A stretch of DNA of 64,000 bases from Frigoribacterium sp. PhB24 (GCF_003755185.1 NZ_RKIC01000016.1:1-64000); one strand, 5' to 3'. Counted from the stretch's first letter, positions 1-9,027 are shown. Notes: generated by a model from the letters alone, not told the origin. Translations and numbers: made by a program.

Positions 1-100
1 TGCTGAATTTGATGCTGACTAAAGAACAAAACAATCTGACGATTGTTGTTGTCCATCAATCTCAAAGAAACCTAAACACCACTCACAACCCCACCAAAAG
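1..100. other. AT-rich left edge with a small hairpin
   Basis: No gene is supported in this stretch. It is visibly richer in A+T than the rest of the window and contains a 7-bp inverted repeat (AACAATC at 30-36, GATTGTT at 41-47, loop TGAC). The composition change suggests a boundary between the core chromosome and something acquired to the left, or a fragment of an intergenic region of foreign origin. The window edge prevents a decision. Confidence 0.4.
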
Positions 101-373
101 ATGAAGCCACAAGCAATGCCAGGGTATAATTTGGCATTTGACAATGTGCACGCTGTTGAGTTCTCAAGGACCAAACGCACCAGGGTCCCAGCCTTGGAAG
201 ACTTTTGCCCTGGGCAGATGTGTAACCTTTATGCACTGACCGACGATGTCGAGACCGTGCCGAAGTCCCTTGCGGAACGAGCCGTAACTCTACATCATCT
301 TGTTCAGTGTTCGCAACTCGCTTGGTCCGAGGCTGTGAAGCAACTCGAGGACTTGGAAGTTGGTCCCGCTTGA
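101..373 (+). CDS. Hypothetical small protein, atypical codon use
   Basis: This is a 90-residue open frame starting at ATG 101, with an in-frame stop at 20-22, so it does not extend beyond the left edge. I do not recognise the product. It has no signal peptide or membrane segment and contains three Cys. Codon use (many A/T-ending codons such as TTT, CTT, CAT and GAA) is unlike the third-position G/C bias of every neighbour. No convincing ribosome binding site precedes the start. It may be a remnant or a chance frame in horizontally acquired DNA. A 119-residue frame on the opposite strand is Arg/Ser-rich and less convincing. Confidence 0.3.
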   Translation: MKPQAMPGYNLAFDNVHAVEFSRTKRTRVPALEDFCPGQMCNLYALTDDVETVPKSLAERAVTLHHLVQCSQLAWSEAVKQLEDLEVGPA

Positions 374-463
374 GGCCGGAGGAGCTTCGCTCCGCCGCAC
401 CTTTGGGGTGACGAGTGATTACTTTACACACGTCCTGGCCGGTGTGGCCAAACCTCCGTGCAT

Positions 464-492
464 CCCGGGCGTGTCGCCCGCGAAAAGCCCGG
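464..492 (-). terminator. Candidate terminator after the YeiH-family gene
   Basis: CCGGGC (465-470) can pair with GCCCGG (487-492). A competing inner hairpin is GGGCG (467-471) with CGCCC (475-479). It lies 14 bases past the stop of the minus-strand gene ending at 506. There is no clear U-tract, which is common for terminators in high-G+C actinobacteria. Confidence 0.35.
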
Positions 493-505
493 AATCACGG
501 GGATG

Positions 506-1522
506 TCATCCCAAGGGCAACACGAGGACGGCCCCGAGTGAGACCGCGGCGATCACGATCCACGACGTCAGACCGACGATGAGTGCCCGGCCACCGGTGC
601 GGATGAGGCGCTCGAGTCGGATGCCGGACCCCAGGCCGACGAGCGCGAGCCCGAGCAGGACCGACTGGGCGGTGCCGGCGATCGCGAGCAGCGCCTCCGG
701 AACCGGGACCACCGTCCGGACGAGCACCGCGACCGCGAAACCCACGACGAAGAGCGGGACGATCGGGGGCCGGTCACTCGTGCCGCCCCCCTGACGACGG
801 ACGACGGACGATGTCAGCGCCACGATCGGCGCGAGCATCAGCACTCGGGTGAGCTTGACGACGACCGCGATCGCGAGCGCGGCGGCTCCGGCGGTCTGGG
901 CGGTGGCCACCACCTGGCCGACGTCATGCACGCTCGCCCCCACCCAGGCTCCGAACTCGAGGTCGGTCAGGCCGACCCACCCGCCGACCAGAGGGAGGAT
1001 GGCGATCGCGAGGGTGCCGAACAACGTGACGAGGGCGACGGGAGTCGCGGCGTCCTTGCCGCGGTCACGCGTCACGGCGCTCATGGCCCCGATGGCCGAG
1101 GCGCCGCAGATCGAGAATCCGGCCGCGAGCAGGAGGGGCTGGTCACCGGGGAGCCGGGCCCACCGGCCGAGCAGGTACGTGGCCCCGAAGGTCAGTGCGA
1201 GGATCGCGATCACCACGACGACCGTCACCCACCCGAGCCCCGCGACGTCGACCAGGCTGAGCTGGAGCCCCAGGAAGACGACGCCGATGCGCAACAGGCG
1301 CTTGGAGGCGAGGGTCAGTCCGGGCTTCCAGCTTCCGTCGAGCACCGGACGGAGGGGCCGGACCTGAGCGACGACGATGCCGAGCAGGACGCACCAGGTC
1401 AGGACGGGGACCGCCGGCACCACGAGATGCAGGCTCCACGCCACCCCGTAGGCGGCCCCGGCGACGACGAGCCCCGGCACCGGACGCGCACGCGAGGGCG
1501 CGACGACGGCGGCGGGGCTCAC
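506..1522 (-). CDS. YeiH/UPF0324 family putative sulfate exporter
   Basis: This 338-residue polytopic membrane protein has about ten hydrophobic segments. Family hallmarks are visible: the CGASAI motif near the middle and GASVHDVGQVVA about 60 residues later, typical of Cons_hypoth698 (YeiH/YadS-like) proteins. The family is annotated as putative sulfate exporters, but the substrate is poorly proven. The start is GTG at 1522, 9 bases downstream of the stop of the FAH-family gene, so it is probably the last gene of the leuB operon. A link to sulfur or branched-chain metabolism is only positional. Confidence 0.75.
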   Translation of the reverse strand: MSPAAVVAPSRARPVPGLVVAGAAYGVAWSLHLVVPAVPVLTWCVLLGIVVAQVRPLRPVLDGSWKPGLTLASKRLLRIGVVFLGLQLSLVDVAGLGWVTVVVVIAILALTFGATYLLGRWARLPGDQPLLLAAGFSICGASAIGAMSAVTRDRGKDAATPVALVTLFGTLAIAILPLVGGWVGLTDLEFGAWVGASVHDVGQVVATAQTAGAAALAIAVVVKLTRVLMLAPIVALTSSVVRRQGGGTSDRPPIVPLFVVGFAVAVLVRTVVPVPEALLAIAGTAQSVLLGLALVGLGSGIRLERLIRTGGRALIVGLTSWIVIAAVSLGAVLVLPLG

Positions 1523-1531
1523 CGGACGGGC

Positions 1532-2302
1532 CTAGACCCGGTTCTTGGCGGGGTTGATCAGCGAGCCCAGGCCCGAGATCGCGACCTCGACGGTCTGGCC
1601 CGACGTGAACGGACCGATGCCGGCGGGGGTGCCCGTCAGGATGACGTCACCGGGCAGCAGGGTGAAGACGTCGGTGACGTACTCGATGAGCTCCGGGATC
1701 TTGTGGATCATCTGCATCGTCGACTCGCGCTGCATGACCTCGCCGTCGACCCGCGTCTCGATGGTGGCGTCCGCCCAGTCGAACTCGTTCTCGATGTAGG
1801 GCCCGAGCGGCAGGAAGGTGTCGTAGCCCTTGGCACGGGTCCACTGGCCGTCGGCGTTCTGCACGTCGCGGGCCGTGACGTCGTTCGCCACGGTGTAGCC
1901 GAACACCACGTCCTGGTAGTCCTCGGCCTTGACGCGCTTGGCGATCGAGCCGATGACGATGGCGAGCTCGCCCTCGAAGTCGACCCGGCCGACGTCGGGC
2001 GGAAGCTGGATCGAGTCGCCGAAGCCGATGACCGTCGTGTTGGGCTTGAGGAACAGGATGGGCGCCTCGGGCGCGGACTGGCCGAGCTCGTCGGCGTGGT
2101 CCTGGTAGTTCAGGCCGACCCCCACGACCTTGGAGCGCGGGATGACCGGCGCGAGCAACTTGGCCTGGCGCAGGGACACGCGCTCGCCCGTCGTCTCGTA
2201 CCCGCTGTACATCGGGTCGCCGGCGAGGACGATGAGCTCGCGCTCGTCGACGATGCCGTAACGGGGGTCTTCTCCGGGCGTGGCGAAACGGGCGATCTTC
2301 AC
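1532..2302 (-). CDS. Fumarylacetoacetate hydrolase family protein
   Basis: The 256-residue protein has the FAH C-terminal domain fold. The metal-binding residues appear as E110-x-E112 in the FEGELAIVIG segment and D141 in ANDVTARDVQ, followed by the GTPAGIG loop near the C-terminus. Members hydrolyse or decarboxylate acyl-pyruvates or similar 2-oxo acids; the substrate cannot be read from the sequence. Its first 4 bases overlap the end of ilvE (ATGA-type coupling), so the two are translated together. Position after leuB and ilvE hints at a role in 2-oxo acid clean-up, which is inference. Confidence 0.85.
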   Translation of the reverse strand: MKIARFATPGEDPRYGIVDERELIVLAGDPMYSGYETTGERVSLRQAKLLAPVIPRSKVVGVGLNYQDHADELGQSAPEAPILFLKPNTTVIGFGDSIQLPPDVGRVDFEGELAIVIGSIAKRVKAEDYQDVVFGYTVANDVTARDVQNADGQWTRAKGYDTFLPLGPYIENEFDWADATIETRVDGEVMQRESTMQMIHKIPELIEYVTDVFTLLPGDVILTGTPAGIGPFTSGQTVEVAISGLGSLINPAKNRV

Positions 2303-3432
2303 GCGTCGAGCCTAGTCATCCAGCCGTGGACGTCGGGACGACGCCCGTACTGGATGTCGGTCAGCTCGTCGCGCAGCGACATGGTCAGCTCGCCGCCTGA
2401 CGCGGCGGGCGACCCGATGTGGATGCCCTCGCCCTTGAGCTCGGCGATGGGGACGACGACGGCTGCCGTGCCGCAGGCGAAGACCTCGACGATGTCGCCG
2501 GACTCGACGCCGTCACGCCACTCGTCGATCGTCACGCGACGGCGCTCGACGCGGTGCCCCCGGGCCTCGGCCAACTCGAGGATCGAGTCGCGCGTGATGC
2601 CCTCGAGGATCGAGTCGCTGTCGGGCGTCACCAGGGTGCCGTCCTTCTTGACGAGCACGACGTTCATGCCGCCGAGCTCTTCGATGTAGTTGCTCTCGGA
2701 CGAGTCGAGGAACAGCACCTGCTGGCAGCCGTTCTCGTACGCCTCTTGCTGCGGCAGCAGCGACGACGCGTAGTTGCCGCCGGTCTTGGCCGCACCCGTA
2801 CCGCCCTTACCGGCGCGCGCGTAGTTCGTGGTCAGCCAGATCGACACCGGAGAGACGCCGCCGCTGAAGTAGGCGCCGGCCGGGCTCGCGATGACGTGGT
2901 ACGACACCTCGTGGGCGGCCCGGACCCCCAGGAACGCCTCGGTGGCGATCATGAACGGTCGGAGGTAGAGGCTCGTCTCGGGGGCCGACGGCACCCAGCC
3001 GAGATCGGCTCGCACGAGCTGGCGGACGGACTCGACGAAGTCGTCCGTGCTGAGCTCGGGCAGGGCCAGCCGTCGGGCCGAGCGCTGCAGGCGACGACCG
3101 TTGGCGTCCGGGCGGAACGACCAGACCGAGCCGTCGGCGTGCCGGTAGGCCTTCATGCCTTCGAAGATCTCTTGCGCGTAGTGCAGCACCGACGCCGACG
3201 GGTCGAGCTGGAGCGGGCCGTACGGGTGGACGGATGCCGCGTGCCAGCCGTCGGCGAGGGTCCACTCGATGGTGACCATGTGGTCGGTGAAGTGCTTGCC
3301 GAAGCCCGGGTCGCTGAGGATCGTCTCGCGTTCGGCGTCGTCACGGGCCGTCTCGGACGGCGTCAGCTCGAACCGCAGCGGGAAGTCGGCGGCGTCGTCG
3401 GTCGGGGCGGAGACGTTGTCGGTGGTGGTCAT
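2299..3432 (-). CDS. ilvE: Branched-chain amino acid aminotransferase
   Basis: This PLP enzyme interconverts branched-chain 2-oxo acids and Leu, Ile and Val using glutamate. The 377-residue length fits the long (BCAT type II) class. The PLP lysine is K216 in GAAKTGGNYA, and the EIFEGMKAY and LRPFMIATE segments are typical. It starts 8 bases after the leuB stop and overlaps the following FAH gene by 4 bases, forming a leuB-ilvE operon for the last steps of leucine synthesis. Confidence 0.95.
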   Translation of the reverse strand: MTTTDNVSAPTDDAADFPLRFELTPSETARDDAERETILSDPGFGKHFTDHMVTIEWTLADGWHAASVHPYGPLQLDPSASVLHYAQEIFEGMKAYRHADGSVWSFRPDANGRRLQRSARRLALPELSTDDFVESVRQLVRADLGWVPSAPETSLYLRPFMIATEAFLGVRAAHEVSYHVIASPAGAYFSGGVSPVSIWLTTNYARAGKGGTGAAKTGGNYASSLLPQQEAYENGCQQVLFLDSSESNYIEELGGMNVVLVKKDGTLVTPDSDSILEGITRDSILELAEARGHRVERRRVTIDEWRDGVESGDIVEVFACGTAAVVVPIAELKGEGIHIGSPAASGGELTMSLRDELTDIQYGRRPDVHGWMTRLDA

Positions 3433-3440
3433 GATGCCCT

Positions 3441-4526
3441 TCAGGCGGAGGCAGACGGGGACAGGGTGCGCACGCGATCGGCGATCGCCGTGCCGATCTC
3501 GGCGGTGCGGCGGGCGGGGACGGACGCGTCGTGCGAGGCGCGGTCGGCGATGTCGCCGTCGACGGCCCGCGTGACCCGGGAGGCCGCCTCGGGAAGGCCG
3601 AGGTGGTCGAGCAGGAGGGCCACGGACAGGATCGCCGCCGTCGGGTCGGCCTTCTGCAGGCCGGCGATGTCGGGAGCGGAGCCGTGGACGGGTTCGAACA
3701 TGCTCGGGAAGACCCCGTCGGGGTTGAGGTTGCCCGAGGCCGCGAGGCCGATGCCGCCGCTGATAGCCCCCGCGAGGTCGGTGAGGATGTCCCCGAAGAG
3801 GTTGTCGGTGACGATGACGTCGAACCGGGACGGGTCGACGACGAGGTGGATGGTGGCCGCGTCGACGTGCTGGTAGTCGACCGCGACGTCGGGGTACTCG
3901 GTGGCGACGGCGTCGACGGTGCGCTGCCAGAGGCTGCCCGAGAAGACGAGCACGTTGGTCTTGTGCACGAGGGTCAGGCGGCCGCGACGGCCGCGGGCCT
4001 TCTCGAACGCGAAACGCACCACGCGCTCGACGCCGTAGGCCGTGTTGACGCTGACCTCGTTCGCGATCTCGTGCGGCGTGCCCTGCCGCAGTGCGCCTCC
4101 GTTGCCGACGTAGGGACCCTCGGTGCCCTCGCGGACGACGACGAAGTCGACCTCGCCGGGCGACGAGAGCGGCGACGGGACACCGGGGTGGACCTTGGTG
4201 GGCCTCAGGTTGACGTAGTGGTCGAGCGCGAAGCGCAGCTTGAGCAGCAGGCCGCGCTCGATGATGCCGCCCGCGAGCCGAGGGTCGCGGGGGTCGCCGC
4301 CCACGGCACCCAGCAGGATCGCGTCGTGTGAGGCGACGGCCGACAGGTCGTCGTCGGTCAGGATGTCACCCGTCTCGAGGTAGCGCGCCGCCCCCAGAGA
4401 GAAGGTCGTGACGTCGAACCGCGCGTCGTCGCCCGCCGCGACCTCGAGCACCTTGAGCGCCTCGGCGACGACCTCGGGGCCGATGCCGTCTCCGGGGATG
4501 GCGGCGAGTCTGACGGTGCGGGGCAT
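3441..4526 (-). CDS. leuB: 3-isopropylmalate dehydrogenase
   Basis: The enzyme carries out oxidative decarboxylation of 3-isopropylmalate in leucine biosynthesis with NAD+. The 361-residue protein shows [10 protein letters not shown] at the N-terminus, the LRPTKVHPG arginine segment, [11 protein letters not shown], the catalytic lysine in HKTNVLVFS, the metal-binding [11 protein letters not shown] and the NAD-loop [12 protein letters not shown]. An AGGAG ribosome binding site lies just upstream of ATG 4526. A TAAAGT -10 box (ACTTTA at 4559-4564 on the plus strand) is placed for a short leader. It is the first gene of the operon leuB-ilvE-FAH-YeiH. Confidence 0.95.
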   Translation of the reverse strand: MPRTVRLAAIPGDGIGPEVVAEALKVLEVAAGDDARFDVTTFSLGAARYLETGDILTDDDLSAVASHDAILLGAVGGDPRDPRLAGGIIERGLLLKLRFALDHYVNLRPTKVHPGVPSPLSSPGEVDFVVVREGTEGPYVGNGGALRQGTPHEIANEVSVNTAYGVERVVRFAFEKARGRRGRLTLVHKTNVLVFSGSLWQRTVDAVATEYPDVAVDYQHVDAATIHLVVDPSRFDVIVTDNLFGDILTDLAGAISGGIGLAASGNLNPDGVFPSMFEPVHGSAPDIAGLQKADPTAAILSVALLLDHLGLPEAASRVTRAVDGDIADRASHDASVPARRTAEIGTAIADRVRTLSPSASA

Positions 4527-4644
4527 GGTTCTCCTGGCGTCTCGAGGGTGCTCGCCACACTTTACCCGTGGGCACGACCGTCGCGCGGGCCGGGCGGCCG
4601 GGCCGGTCCACCCGTGCCGGGGTGGCCCCGTGCGACGCGTGGTC

Positions 4645-6189
4645 TCAGTCGGCCGAGGAGGCGCGGCGAAGGGTCGTGAGGGCGACCACCACCGCGGCGA
4701 CCATGACCAGTGCTCCGACCCCGGCCGTCACGACGAGACCCTGGTCGAAGGCGTCGGTGGCGGCGGTCAGCAGCGGCCCGGCGAGCGAGTCGGGCAGCCC
4801 GTCGGAGACCGCCACCGCGCCTCCCAGGGTCTCTCGGGCGGCGTCGCCGGCCTCGGCGGGCACGCCGGCCGGGACCACGAGCGCTCCCCGGTAGATCGCG
4901 GTCAGCATGCTGCCGAGCACCGCGGTGCCGAGCACGGCTCCGACCTCGTAGGCGGTCTCGGACACCGCCGACGCGGCCCCGGCCCGGTCGGCGGGGACGG
5001 CCGCGATGATCAGGTCGTTCGAGATGGTCTCGGCGGCACCGACGCCCAGGCCGACGAAGGCGAACGCCACGACGAACACGACGACGGGGGCGCCCGCGCC
5101 CGTGGCGAAGACGGCACCGTAGGCGAGGGCGGCCGAGGCGAGGCCGATCGCGACGATGGTCCGCGGTCGCAGCCAGCGGACGACCCGCACGACCCCGAGA
5201 CCGGCGAGGATCATCACGACGAGGCCGGGCACCAGCGTCAGCGCGGCCTGCAACGGGCGCAGCCCGACGACGAGCTGGAGGTGCTGGGTGGTGAAGAACA
5301 GGAAGGCCACGAGCGCCACGACGGCGAGCAGGTTGACCATCACCGAGCCGGCGAACACCGGGTTCGTGAAGAGCCGGACGTCGAGCAGCGGTCGCGGGCG
5401 ACCGAGCTGGCGCCGGACGAACGCCCAACCCGAGCCCACGCCGACCACGGTCAGCGCGACGACGGGCCAGACGAGGCCGTCGGTCGCGAGCAGCTTGATC
5501 GCCGCCACGACCGGGGCCATCGCCGCGAGCGACAACAGCACCGAGACCGGGTCGGCGGGCCCCGGGGCGGGGTCGCGGCTCTCGGTGAGCAGCAACGGCC
5601 CGGCGATCAGCAGCGGCACGAGCACGGGCACGGCGATGAGGAACACCGAGCCCCAGGCGAAGTGCTCGAGCAGCACGCCGCCGACGATGGGGCCGAGGGC
5701 CGAGCCGGCGGCGAAGCCCGAGGCCCAGACGGCGATCGCGAGGCGGCGCTGCTCGCGGTCGAGGAAGGTGCTGCGGAGCAGAGAAAGGGTCGCCGGCATG
5801 ATCATCGCGCCGAAGAAGCCCAGCACGGCCCGCGCCGCGATGAGGTGCTCGGCGCTGGTGGAGAACGCGGCGAGCACCGAGACCACGGCGAACCCGCTCG
5901 CTCCGATCAGCAACAGCTTGCGCCGGCCGAACCGGTCGCCCATCGACCCCATGGCCACGAGCAACCCGGCCAGGACGAGCGAGTAGACGTCGACGATCCA
6001 GAGCTGCCCGGCGGCACTCGGCTGCAGCGCGGTCGAGATCTCGGGCAGTGCGAAGCTCAGCACCGTGTTGTCGACGGAGACGAGCAGCACCGGCAGCATC
6101 AGCACGACCAACGCGGCCCACTGTCGTCGCCCCGCGCGGGGCGGGACGCCGGTCGAGGTCGAGGTCGGCACGGGTGCGGGGCGGGTCAT
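4645..6189 (-). CDS. MFS drug exporter, DHA2 (QacA/EmrB-like) family
   Basis: The protein has 514 residues with about 14 predicted membrane helices. Typical DHA2 features are the first helix [13 protein letters not shown], the loop [12 protein letters not shown] and the motif C-like segment [12 protein letters not shown] chose ATG 6189. The frame stays open further upstream, but that would run through the operator and promoter of the divergent regulator. The C-terminal codons (RRASSAD) contain one copy of the dispersed AGGAGGCGCG word. The divergent TetR gene at 6332 and the twin palindromes between the genes imply ligand-controlled repression of this exporter. Confidence 0.88.
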   Translation of the reverse strand: MTRPAPVPTSTSTGVPPRAGRRQWAALVVLMLPVLLVSVDNTVLSFALPEISTALQPSAAGQLWIVDVYSLVLAGLLVAMGSMGDRFGRRKLLLIGASGFAVVSVLAAFSTSAEHLIAARAVLGFFGAMIMPATLSLLRSTFLDREQRRLAIAVWASGFAAGSALGPIVGGVLLEHFAWGSVFLIAVPVLVPLLIAGPLLLTESRDPAPGPADPVSVLLSLAAMAPVVAAIKLLATDGLVWPVVALTVVGVGSGWAFVRRQLGRPRPLLDVRLFTNPVFAGSVMVNLLAVVALVAFLFFTTQHLQLVVGLRPLQAALTLVPGLVVMILAGLGVVRVVRWLRPRTIVAIGLASAALAYGAVFATGAGAPVVVFVVAFAFVGLGVGAAETISNDLIIAAVPADRAGAASAVSETAYEVGAVLGTAVLGSMLTAIYRGALVVPAGVPAEAGDAARETLGGAVAVSDGLPDSLAGPLLTAATDAFDQGLVVTAGVGALVMVAAVVVALTTLRRASSAD

Positions 6190-6284
6190 GGCGCTCTCTC
6201 GGTATCTGGGGGCGGCGATCGGTCGGCGGTGCTCGCGCCGTCCAACGACGGGGGCTCCGACAGGGGCGGGAGGCGCGGGCACCG

Positions 6285-6325
6285 ACCGTCCGGACGGTAC
6301 AGTTACACCGTCCAGACGGTACAGT
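6285..6325. promoter_or_regulatory. Twin TetR operators overlapping the regulator -10 box
   Basis: Two 14-bp palindromes, ACCGTCCGGACGGT (6285-6298, perfect) and ACCGTCCAGACGGT (6307-6320, one central mismatch), sit 22 bp apart centre to centre, two helical turns on one DNA face. Each is followed by TACAGT. The second TACAGT (6320-6325) ends 6 nt before ATG 6332, so it is a likely -10 box for a leaderless regulator mRNA. Binding by the TetR protein should repress both divergent genes. Confidence 0.75.
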
Positions 6326-6331
6326 AACAGA

Positions 6332-6898
6332 ATGAGCCCTCGACCGTCAGCCCGGGAATCGATGCTCGACACGTTCGAGACGCTCGTCGTCGACGACGGG
6401 GAGCGCGCTGCGACCTTCGACGCCGTGGCCGCGGCCGCGGGCGTCTCGAAGGGCGGGCTGCTGTATCACTTCCCCACCCGCGAGGCACTGGTCGACGGCC
6501 TCGTCGACCGACTCACCGCGCTGCTCGACGACGACGTCGCCGCCATGACCAGCGCGCCGGAGGGCGTCGTCGACTACTTCGTCCGGACGTCGTCGCCTGC
6601 GGCCATCCCGGCCGACGACCCGCTCGACCGCTGCATCACCGCCGTCTCGAACCTGGCGTCCAGCGGACGCCACCCCCGGGCGCTCGAGGCCCTCACCGCC
6701 ATGCAGTCCCGATGGCACCAGGTCGTGCTCGACGCCGTCGGCGACCCCGCGGTCGCCCGGGTCGTGTCACTGGTGTCCGACGGGCTCTACTTCACGCCCC
6801 GGCCGTTCTCGCCGGTGGACTCGGGTGGCGACCCTCGTCACGACTCGTCGATCGACGACGTGATCGCCGTGCTGCAACGACTCGTGCCTCGCGGCTGA
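6332..6898 (+). CDS. TetR/AcrR family transcriptional regulator
   Basis: The 188-residue regulator has an N-terminal helix-turn-helix of TetR type (TFDAVAAAAGVSKGGLLYHFPTREALVDGLV, spanning about residues 28-58), followed by a ligand-binding helical domain. The start ATG 6332 lies 6 nt after a TACAGT -10 box and has no Shine-Dalgarno, which favours a leaderless transcript. Longer in-frame extensions upstream would read through the operators and were rejected. It probably represses itself and the divergent MFS exporter; the inducer is unknown. Confidence 0.88.
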   Translation: MSPRPSARESMLDTFETLVVDDGERAATFDAVAAAAGVSKGGLLYHFPTREALVDGLVDRLTALLDDDVAAMTSAPEGVVDYFVRTSSPAAIPADDPLDRCITAVSNLASSGRHPRALEALTAMQSRWHQVVLDAVGDPAVARVVSLVSDGLYFTPRPFSPVDSGGDPRHDSSIDDVIAVLQRLVPRG

Positions 6899-6946
6899 CC
6901 CGCGCCTCCTGCGTTCCCGGACGGACGGACCCCGGAAGACCGCCGC

Positions 6947-6989
6947 GACCCCCGAGCGCGAGCGAGGGCCTCGGCGACGCCTGGGGGTC
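6947..6989. terminator. Candidate bidirectional hairpin between convergent genes
   Basis: GACCCCC (6947-6953) pairs with GGGGGTC (6983-6989), and the loop holds a small CGAG/CTCG stem. It lies between the plus-strand TetR gene and the minus-strand lactonase gene, where a bidirectional terminator is expected. A single copy of the CGCGCCTCCT word (6901-6910) directly follows the TetR stop. Confidence 0.35.
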
Positions 6990-6996
6990 CCGAGGA

Positions 6997-8058
6997 TCAG
7001 ACGGCGACGATGCAGGCCGGGCTGCCGAGCCTGAACAGGTCGACGGGAGCACCGGGCAGACCGGTCACCTCGTCGAGGGGAAGCACCGAGACGGTGTCGG
7101 AGCCCTGGTTGGCGCAGTAGAGCAGACCGTCGGCTATGGCGAAGTGACGGGGCCACCCACCGCCGCAGGGCACCTGGCCGACCAGGCGCAGCCGCGAGGG
7201 CTCGCCACCGTCCGACGTGCCCTCGGCGTCGACCGACACCTCGAGCATGCTGATCGTGTCGCGGCCGCGCGTGGCGACGTAGACCCGTGACCCGTGCACG
7301 GCCAGGTGCGACGGAAGGTCGCCCTGCTCGTTCGCCTCGCCCTCGACGACCGCCACCGAGTAGGGGATCACGAGTTCGTCGCCCTGACGCCGCACGACGT
7401 ACAGCCGAGCGTCGAGCTCGCCCACGACGAGCAGGTCGTCGCCGAGCCAGGCCAGGTGGCGCGGGCCCGACCCCGCGGGCATGGGGTGGACGGCCACGAT
7501 CGACGGCTCGAGCGTGGCCGTGTCGACGGCGATCTCGATCAACCGGTCGGTGCCGAGGTCGCTGACCAGGTGCGTTCCCCACGGGGTGGCGACGATCTGG
7601 TGGGCGTGCGCTCCGCCCTGGCGGTCGGTGACCGGCCCGGAGCCCGCCGGGAGCGCCACGGACGCGGTGACCCGTGCGGGATCGGTGGCCTCGGAGCTCA
7701 GCACGCCGAAGGTCCCGCCGACGTAGTTCGCGACGAGCAGGGCGTTCGAGGCCGGGTCGTGCGAGATGTGGCACGGCGACGCGCCGCCCGACGCCGCGAC
7801 ACCGGCCTTGACCAGGCGGCCGGCGGCGATCGTGTACGAGAGGACACGGCCCTCGTTCGTCTCGGCGACGGCGTGCAGGGCCCCCTCGGTGACGACGAGG
7901 AACGACGGATCGTCGGCCTCGACGACCTGCCCCGCCTGCCACCGCCCGTCGACCCGCGACCGCTCGAGGACGGTGATGCCGGTGCCGTGACCGCCACTGA
8001 CGGCGGTGTACGACCCGACGTACAGCCTCTGGGGCGCGGAGGCCCCGGCGTCGCTCAC
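6997..8058 (-). CDS. Lactonase family (6-phosphogluconolactonase-like) beta-propeller
   Basis: The 353-residue protein carries repeated beta-propeller blades and the GGAHAHQI, GPRHLAW and PSHLAVHGSRVYVATRG segments of the YkgB/Pgl-type lactonase family (PF10282). The presumed reaction is hydrolysis of 6-phosphogluconolactone or a related lactone in the cytoplasm. I chose GTG 8058, which overlaps the stop of the chorismate mutase gene as GTGA, indicating translational coupling. The frame is open much further upstream, but only through the mutase gene. Confidence 0.8.
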   Translation of the reverse strand: MSDAGASAPQRLYVGSYTAVSGGHGTGITVLERSRVDGRWQAGQVVEADDPSFLVVTEGALHAVAETNEGRVLSYTIAAGRLVKAGVAASGGASPCHISHDPASNALLVANYVGGTFGVLSSEATDPARVTASVALPAGSGPVTDRQGGAHAHQIVATPWGTHLVSDLGTDRLIEIAVDTATLEPSIVAVHPMPAGSGPRHLAWLGDDLLVVGELDARLYVVRRQGDELVIPYSVAVVEGEANEQGDLPSHLAVHGSRVYVATRGRDTISMLEVSVDAEGTSDGGEPSRLRLVGQVPCGGGWPRHFAIADGLLYCANQGSDTVSVLPLDEVTGLPGAPVDLFRLGSPACIVAV

Positions 8059-8414
8059 GGCCTGCTCGCGCTGGGGTCGTCGCCCGCGGCGATGCGCTCG
8101 TGGTGGTGGATCACCTCGGCGACGATGAAGTTCAGGAACGACTCGGCGAAGGCCGGGTCGAGCCGCGCGTCCTCGGCCAGGCGGCGCAGGCGCTGGATCT
8201 GCACGCGCTCCCGTTCGGGGTCGCTCGCCGGCATTCCCGCCGCCGCCTTCAGCAGGCCGACGGATTGGGTGTACTTGAACCGCTCCGCGAGCATGTGCAC
8301 GAGCGCGGCGTCGATGTTGTCGATGCTCTGCCGGATGCCGGCGAGTTCGTCGATCGCGCCCTGGTCGGCTGCGCTGAGGGGGCTGTCCGCCCCGAGAGGA
8401 CTGTCGAGTGCCAT
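8055..8414 (-). CDS. Chorismate mutase, AroQ type
   Basis: The product is an all-helical 119-residue mutase converting chorismate to prephenate for Phe/Tyr synthesis. The active-site pattern is visible: R28 in the first helix (GIRQSIDNIDAALVHMLAERF), R45, and K56 in SVGLLKAAAG, then a C-terminal helix with HHHERIA. A -10-like TAGGGT (ACCCTA on the plus strand, 8421-8426) sits 6 nt before ATG 8414, with no Shine-Dalgarno, so the message is probably leaderless. The downstream lactonase is coupled by a GTGA overlap. Confidence 0.88.
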   Translation of the reverse strand: MALDSPLGADSPLSAADQGAIDELAGIRQSIDNIDAALVHMLAERFKYTQSVGLLKAAAGMPASDPERERVQIQRLRRLAEDARLDPAFAESFLNFIVAEVIHHHERIAAGDDPSASRP

Positions 8415-8459
8415 GCCTCGACCCTATCGGCGACCCCGTCGACGGGGCCGACCACGGAC

Positions 8460-8499
8460 GAAGGAGGCGCGTCCCGCTCTCGCAGGACGCGCCTCCTTC
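8460..8499. terminator. Strong hairpin built from an inverted AGGAGGCGCG pair
   Basis: This is a perfect 15-bp stem (8460-8474 with 8485-8499) around a 10-base loop. It lies downstream of ohr on the minus strand. The stem is two inverted copies of the dispersed 10-base word seen through the window. Confidence 0.8.
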
Positions 8500-8537
8500 A
8501 CGGCCGTGTCGGCACGCGTGCCGGCCGACGGCGAGGG

Positions 8538-8963
8538 TCAGTCGACCAGCGTCAGCGTGACCTCGACGTTGCCCCGCGTGGCGTTCGAGTACGGGCACAC
8601 GTGGTGCGCCGCATCGGCGAGTTCTTGACGACGCCCGGGTTCGACGTTGGGCGTGTAGATGTCGAGCTCGACCGCGAGGCCGAACCCGCCCTCGCCGTTG
8701 CCGCCGATGCCGACGCTGGCCGAGACCTCGGCACCGGTCGTGTCGACGCCGAGCTTCTTGCCGGCACCGTGCATCGCACTGAGGAAGCACGCGGCGAAGC
8801 CCGCGGCGAACAGCTGTTCGGGGTTGGTGCCCTCGCCGGAACCGCCGAGCTCTTTGGGCGGACGCGTGTCGAAGTCGAGCCTGTCGTCTTCGCTGCGGAC
8901 GTGGCCGTCGCGACCCCCGCCGGTGGCGTGGGCGATGGCGGTGTAGGCGATGTCGAGTGTCAT
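8538..8963 (-). CDS. ohr: Organic hydroperoxide resistance protein (Ohr/OsmC family)
   Basis: The 141-residue thiol peroxidase reduces organic hydroperoxides. The two redox cysteines are C59 (GFAACFLSA) and C123 (HVCPYSNATRGN), with E49 in NPEQLF forming the usual active-site network. No Shine-Dalgarno precedes ATG 8963. A TATGGT box (ACCATA, 8973-8978 on the plus strand) 9 nt upstream suggests a nearly leaderless message. No OhrR gene is adjacent and no clear OhrR operator was recognised. Confidence 0.92.
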   Translation of the reverse strand: MTLDIAYTAIAHATGGGRDGHVRSEDDRLDFDTRPPKELGGSGEGTNPEQLFAAGFAACFLSAMHGAGKKLGVDTTGAEVSASVGIGGNGEGGFGLAVELDIYTPNVEPGRRQELADAAHHVCPYSNATRGNVEVTLTLVD

Positions 8964-9027
8964 GAGGAGAAGACCATACCTAGATTCTGGGAGTTGGCTC
9001 GGTGGCGGGTGAGTGTGCTAGCGCGGC

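Noticed and set aside
360-460. Possible rRNA or tRNA remnant
   Set aside because: No 5S, 16S, 23S or tRNA core sequence could be recognised; only a small stem (381-393) is present.
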